A DNA stretch of 64,000 bases from Nocardia brasiliensis IFM 10847. GTDB taxonomy: Bacteria; Actinomycetota; Actinomycetes; Mycobacteriales; Mycobacteriaceae. Both the position numbers and the translations under genes were made by a program. This document shows, in pieces, positions 60,921 through 64,000 of this stretch. Position 1 is the stretch's first letter, and the number at the start of each line of letters is the position of its first letter. A model generated the notes under the pieces. The model worked only from the letters and a program-made list of their open reading frames with translations, ran no database searches and was not told the DNA's origin. The stretch is taken from positions 1-64,000 of the forward strand of contig NZ_BAUA01000104.1 in NCBI RefSeq assembly GCF_000710915.1, given 5' to 3'.

Positions 60921-61441
60921 TCCGGCGCGATCTCGAACCCGTGCCCGTCCTCGTCGTTGCGGCAGGTGACGCTGTCCTCCTCGGCCTTACAGGTGAACCC
61001 GTGCGCGGTGAGGCTGGAACCGGCGGGCAGCACCGGCCCGGCGCCGTCGCCCGGCGCGGTCTGCGGGCCGGTGTAGAACCCCTGGTTCACGCACAGGTAT
61101 CCGGCCTCGTCGCCCACCGCCACGGCAGCGGCGGCCGGGTCGGTGCTCCAGCAGTACTGCACCTGCGGCGGGGCGGGTGCGGTCGCGCCCTGGCAGCCCG
61201 CGGTGTGCCGTTGCCTGCCGACCGCCTGGTCGAGGATGCCGCAGGTGATCAGCCGGTCGCCGGTCTGGAAGTAGTAGCCGTCCGCGTTCCGATAGACGAC
61301 CGGGTCGGCGACACCGGGCCGGGTCAGCGGGCGAGCCGACGACGAGGTTGCTGGGTCCGATTTGTCCGGTGGACCCAGATACGCGTACAACAGCCCGGCG
61401 GTGGCAGCCGTCGACGCGAAAACCGCTACGTATGTGCGCAT
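60902..61441 (-). CDS. Secreted Cys-rich protein, family A (second paralogue)
   Basis: A 179-residue exported protein paralogous to that at 58223-58855, sharing GYYFQT, ILDQ, AGCQG, PAP-QY--CW, LC-NQG, TCRND and FEIAPDYNRVF. Here the N-terminus (MRTYVAVFASTAATAGLLYA) is an uncleaved anchor or a signal peptide without a lipobox Cys. Six Cys are conserved in the domain. ATG 61441. Its 3' end overlaps terC by 19 bp. Function unknown. Confidence 0.8.
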   Translation of the reverse strand: MRTYVAVFASTAATAGLLYAYLGPPDKSDPATSSSARPLTRPGVADPVVYRNADGYYFQTGDRLITCGILDQAVGRQRHTAGCQGATAPAPPQVQYCWSTDPAAAAVAVGDEAGYLCVNQGFYTGPQTAPGDGAGPVLPAGSSLTAHGFTCKAEEDSVTCRNDEDGHGFEIAPDYNRVF

Positions 61442-61577
61442 GGCGCGAGTCTGCCGTGTGGGAGACGCCGGAGCTCTGTAGCACGCCCGGTGTGTCGCCG
61501 CAAGTTAGCTGATCACGGGTAAAATCGCGGCGCTCACCGGAACGCCCGCCCGTCGTGGCGCGGGCGGGAGCCGGGGT

Positions 61578-61862
61578 TCAGGAGGCGAACGCGCCGAGTA
61601 CCGGCAGCCACTCGACCACGCGCACGTCGTCGATCAGCTGCTCGCGCGCGAACGGGTCCACCTCGAGCAGCGCGTGCAGCGCGTCCGCGTCGGCGGCCTG
61701 GAACAACAGCAGCGCGCCCGAGCCGTCGGGGTACGGTCCGCTGCTGAGCAGGGCGCCCGCCGCGAGCTGGTCGGCGAGCCAGCCCCGGTGCTCGGGACGG
61801 TGCGCGTCCCGGCCCGGGACCGTGGCCGCGGAGTAGGTGTAGTGCACGGCGAAGATCGGCAC
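61578..61862 (-). CDS. YCII-domain protein
   Basis: A 94-residue YCII/YciI-like protein (MPIFAVHYTYSAATVPGRDA, HRPEHRGWLADQLAAGALLS, SGPYPDGSGALLLFQAADAD). The family has a ferredoxin-like fold with His/Asp residues thought to catalyse a dehydration or peroxide reaction, but no fixed substrate. ATG 61862. It follows the argA gene on the same strand, 23 bp from its stop. Confidence 0.87.
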   Translation of the reverse strand: MPIFAVHYTYSAATVPGRDAHRPEHRGWLADQLAAGALLSSGPYPDGSGALLLFQAADADALHALLEVDPFAREQLIDDVRVVEWLPVLGAFAS

Positions 61863-61885
61863 GGTCGCTTCCTAAAGGTCGAGAG

Positions 61886-62452
61886 TCAGAGAGTGAGCAG
61901 CATCCGAGTATTGCCGAGGGTGTTCGGCTTCACGTAGCTCAGGTCCAGGAACTCGGCCACACCGGTGTCGTAGGAACGGCACATCTCCGCGTACACCTCG
62001 GCCGTCACCGGCGTCCCGTCGATCTCGACGAAACCGTGCCGGGCGAAGAAGTCCACCTCGAAGGTCAGCACGAACACCCGCCGCAGTTCCAGCTCGCGGG
62101 CCACCGCGACAAGTTGCTCCACCACGAGCCTGCCGACGCCGCTGCCCTTGACATCCGGATGCACCGCGACCGTGCGCACCTCGCCCAGGTCGGCCCACAG
62201 CACGTGCAGCGCCCCGCAGCCCACGACCCGGCCGTCCAGTTCGGCCACCCAGAATTCCTGCACCGCCTCATAGAGCGTGACCAGGTTCTTTTCCAGCAGT
62301 ATCCGGCCGGCGTAGACATCGACCAGGCGTTTGATCTCGGGCACGTCGGAGGTTCGCGCGCGTCGGACAACCGGGGTGAGGTGCTGCGTGCGCAGAGGCA
62401 CGCCCGGATGTGCGTCGCTGGTCGAACCACCTAGTGGTCCCCGAGAGTTCAT
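61886..62452 (-). CDS. argA: Amino-acid N-acetyltransferase (ArgA-like GNAT)
   Basis: A 188-residue GNAT protein, homologous in place to mycobacterial Rv2747, a short L-glutamate/glutamine N-acetyltransferase for arginine synthesis. Seen: VVRRARTSDVPEIKRLVDVY, AELDGRVVGCGALHVLWADL, the acetyl-CoA loop VHPDVKGSGVGRLVVEQLVA and RRVFVLTFEVDFFARHGFVE. ATG 62452 gives a leader with MNSRGPLGGSTSD; longer readings add unrelated residues. Divergent from pgsA. Confidence 0.92.
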   Translation of the reverse strand: MNSRGPLGGSTSDAHPGVPLRTQHLTPVVRRARTSDVPEIKRLVDVYAGRILLEKNLVTLYEAVQEFWVAELDGRVVGCGALHVLWADLGEVRTVAVHPDVKGSGVGRLVVEQLVAVARELELRRVFVLTFEVDFFARHGFVEIDGTPVTAEVYAEMCRSYDTGVAEFLDLSYVKPNTLGNTRMLLTL

Positions 62453-62586
62453 GGGGTGCACAGTAGTCGGGCCGGTTACCGATAGGCTGATCGTGTGCCA
62501 CACATCCAGTCGTCCCGTCCACCGCATCGCGGCGGGCAGTGGGTTCGGCATGACGCGCGTCGCGCGCCGGTGAGCGGGGTGCGGAC

Positions 62587-63246
62587 GTGAGTGCGCAACC
62601 GGAGGAAATCGACCGGCGCTGGGCGGCGCCGAACCCGATCCGTTCCGGCTTCGTGCCCGCGCAGGCCGAGCCCGCGGTCCCGCTGATGAACATCGCGAAC
62701 ATCCTGACCATGCTGCGGATCGCGCTGGTCCCTCTGTTCGTGGTGGCGCTGTTCGTCGACGGCGGGCACCAGACCGGCTGGCGGATCACCGCGGCCGCGC
62801 TGTTCGGTATCGCGGCGATCACCGATCGCTTCGACGGGCAACTCGCGCGCAAATATGGACTGGTCACCGATTTCGGCAAGCTCGCCGACCCGATCGCGGA
62901 CAAGGCGCTGATCGGTTCGGCGGTGATCGGGTTGTCGGTGCTGGGCGATCTGGCCTGGTGGATCACCCTGGTCATCTGTGGCCGCGAGATCGGTGTGACC
63001 CTGCTCCGGCTGATCGTGGTGCGGCGCGGGGTGATTCCGGCGGGTCGCGGCGGCAAGCTGAAGACCCTGGTGCAGTCGATCGCGATCGCCTTCCTGCTGC
63101 TGCCGTTCACCGGTTGGCTCGCCGGCCTTGGCATGGCACTGATGTACGTGGCCGTCGCGTTGACGGTGCTCACCGGACTCGATTACATCGGTCAGGCGGC
63201 ACGCGTGTGGTTCGCGGGCGGGCCCGGTCGATCGCGCGGCGCATGA
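62587..63246 (+). CDS. pgsA: CDP-alcohol phosphatidyltransferase (phosphatidylglycerophosphate synthase)
   Basis: A 219-residue membrane enzyme that makes phosphatidylglycerol phosphate from CDP-diacylglycerol and glycerol-3-phosphate. Catalytic motif TDRFDGQLARKYGLVTDFGK, then LADPIADKA (D-x2-DG-x2-AR-x8-G-x3-D-x3-D). About six helices. GTG 62587. It follows argA divergently and its stop overlaps cinA by four bases (ATGA), as in mycobacterial pgsA3-cinA neighbourhoods. Confidence 0.93.
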   Translation: MSAQPEEIDRRWAAPNPIRSGFVPAQAEPAVPLMNIANILTMLRIALVPLFVVALFVDGGHQTGWRITAAALFGIAAITDRFDGQLARKYGLVTDFGKLADPIADKALIGSAVIGLSVLGDLAWWITLVICGREIGVTLLRLIVVRRGVIPAGRGGKLKTLVQSIAIAFLLLPFTGWLAGLGMALMYVAVALTVLTGLDYIGQAARVWFAGGPGRSRGA

Positions 63247-63782
63247 ACGCCCCCGCGGCCGATCCGTTGATCGCCGGCGCGCCGGCCGCCGACCTCGTGC
63301 GCACGTTGACCGCGGCGGGCCAGACCGTGGCCACCGCGGAATCGCTGACCGCCGGCCTGGTGGCGGCGACCATCGCCGGCGTGCCCGGTGCCAGCGCGGT
63401 GCTGCGCGGCGGCCTGGTGGTGTACGCCACAGATCTCAAACACAGCCTGGGCGGGGTCAGCGACGAAGTACTGGTGACCGAGGGTGCGGTCGCCGCGAGT
63501 ACCGCCGAGCAGTTGGCGGTCGGCGCCCGCACCCGCTGTGGCGCGGACTGGGGTGTCGCGCTGACCGGCGTCGCCGGGCCCGACCCGCAGGACGGGCACG
63601 CGGTCGGCACGGTGTTCCTGGGCCTGGCCGGGCCAGGGCACACCGAGGTGATGCGGTTGCAGCTGCGCGGCGAGCGGTGGACGATCAGGCTCGAGGCGAC
63701 CCACACCGCCTTACGCGAACTCCTGCGCTGCGTACCGCGCCCGGACCACGGTCCGGGCGGGCAAGATGGGCAAGGTGAGTGA
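63243..63782 (+). CDS. cinA: CinA C-terminal domain protein (NMN deamidase PncC-like)
   Basis: A 179-residue protein equal to the C-terminal domain of CinA (PncC), which deamidates nicotinamide mononucleotide. Seen: TVATAESLTAGLVAATIAGV, GLVVYATDLKHSLGGVSDEV, STAEQLAVGARTRCGADWGV and the active-site ALTGVAGPDPQDGHAVGTVF. ATG 63243 overlaps pgsA by four bases. The N-terminal ADP-ribose pyrophosphatase half found in other bacteria is absent. Followed by clgR. Confidence 0.93.
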   Translation: MNAPAADPLIAGAPAADLVRTLTAAGQTVATAESLTAGLVAATIAGVPGASAVLRGGLVVYATDLKHSLGGVSDEVLVTEGAVAASTAEQLAVGARTRCGADWGVALTGVAGPDPQDGHAVGTVFLGLAGPGHTEVMRLQLRGERWTIRLEATHTALRELLRCVPRPDHGPGGQDGQGE

Positions 63783-63897
63783 TTTGCGCCGGGCGGGAAC
63801 CAACCGGGGCCGGTCCGACGTTGTGCGAGAAAGAACGGCGTGCGTGGCACTCGTGAGTACCGCGCAGGTCCCCTGACAGGGAGCGAAGGAGAACGAG

Positions 63898-64000
63898 ATG
63901 ACGCTGCTGCGAGAGGCCATCGGGGACAGTCTGCGGCGTGCTCGTCTCGCCCAGAACCGGACGCTGCGCGAGGTCTCGACCTCCGCGCGAGTGAGTCTGG
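63898..64000 (+). CDS. clgR: ClgR-type helix-turn-helix regulator (3' partial)
   Basis: Start of a small XRE-type regulator: MTLLREAIGDSLRRARLAQN, then RTLREVSTSARVSL, cut by the window edge. This matches ClgR, activator of clp protease and related genes, which follows cinA in mycobacteria. ATG 63898 has GGAG six bases upstream. In mycobacteria clgR is driven by a SigE promoter; here GGAACC near 63795 and CGTT near 63819 are 17 bases apart, close to but not exactly the consensus. Confidence 0.9.
   Translation, partial: MTLLREAIGDSLRRARLAQNRTLREVSTSARVSL

Noticed and set aside
63790..63830. SigE-type promoter before clgR
   Set aside because: GGAACC and CGTT are present but 17 bases apart, slightly longer than the 15-16 typical for SigE, and no other support exists. 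Mentioned only in the clgR entry.

Overview
The window is 64 kb of high-GC actinobacterial chromosome. Gene content and order (infB-rbfA-DHH phosphatase-MATE; pptH/pptT-truB; mntR, ribF, rpsO, pnp, pepR; dapB; dapA-rnj; ftsK; argA-pgsA-cinA-clgR) follow the mycobacterial/nocardial backbone. The phosphopantetheinyl transferase resembles the Nocardia Npt protein closely, so a Nocardia-type organism is the best guess. No phage, insertion sequence, CRISPR array or rRNA operon was seen.

Layout. 1-9.3 kb: translation and RNA genes (infB, a DUF503 gene, rbfA, a DHH phosphoesterase), a 48-bp tandem repeat, a MATE exporter, then pptH, pptT and truB. 9.3-9.7 kb: gene debris. 9.7-10.6 kb: a lipoprotein. 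10.6-19.9 kb: a catabolic island made of two divergent promoter regions that share an identical 16-bp palindromic site. It holds a GntR/FCD regulator, two Asp/Glu-racemase/maleate-isomerase-like proteins (one frameshifted), a D-2-hydroxyacid dehydrogenase, an amidase, a DUF3830 protein, a class III aminotransferase, a semialdehyde dehydrogenase and a D-malate/tartrate dehydrogenase. 19.9-26.3 kb: mntR, ribF, rpsO, the Actino-pnp leader, pnp and pepR. 26.3-34.5 kb: ArsR/MFS pair, tRNA-Gly, ABC1 kinase, D-amino-acid oxidase, an NTF2-like protein, a pentapeptide-like membrane protein, an SGNH hydrolase and a glyoxalase. 34.6-40.2 kb: a DesK-type two-component system, an acyltransferase-like membrane protein, an alcohol dehydrogenase, a VapC relic and an alpha/beta hydrolase. 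40.3-50.1 kb: dapB, a small membrane protein, a flavoprotein, a response regulator/kinase/kinase-like triad, a YcaQ-type glycosylase, a HicB-like protein, dapA and rnj. 50.1-64 kb: secreted proteins, ftsK, an ABC transporter, a CGNR protein, an RclC-like protein, an odd short tRNA-like gene, two paralogous secreted proteins flanking a methyltransferase and terC, then argA, pgsA, cinA and the start of clgR.

How the genes work together. Most backbone genes are housekeeping (translation, RNA decay, CoA/ACP activation, lysine/peptidoglycan precursors, division, phospholipid synthesis). The accessory island at 10.6-19.9 kb is the best candidate for an undescribed system: its enzymes could take an amide or amino compound through a semialdehyde and a 2-hydroxy acid to central metabolism, but the substrate is unknown and the island contains no transporter. 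Other points of interest are a class-I-sized Leu(UAG)-like tRNA with C at the invariant U33 position, two genes whose only well-placed start is CTG, and several very short ORFs that overlap the next gene's start codon.
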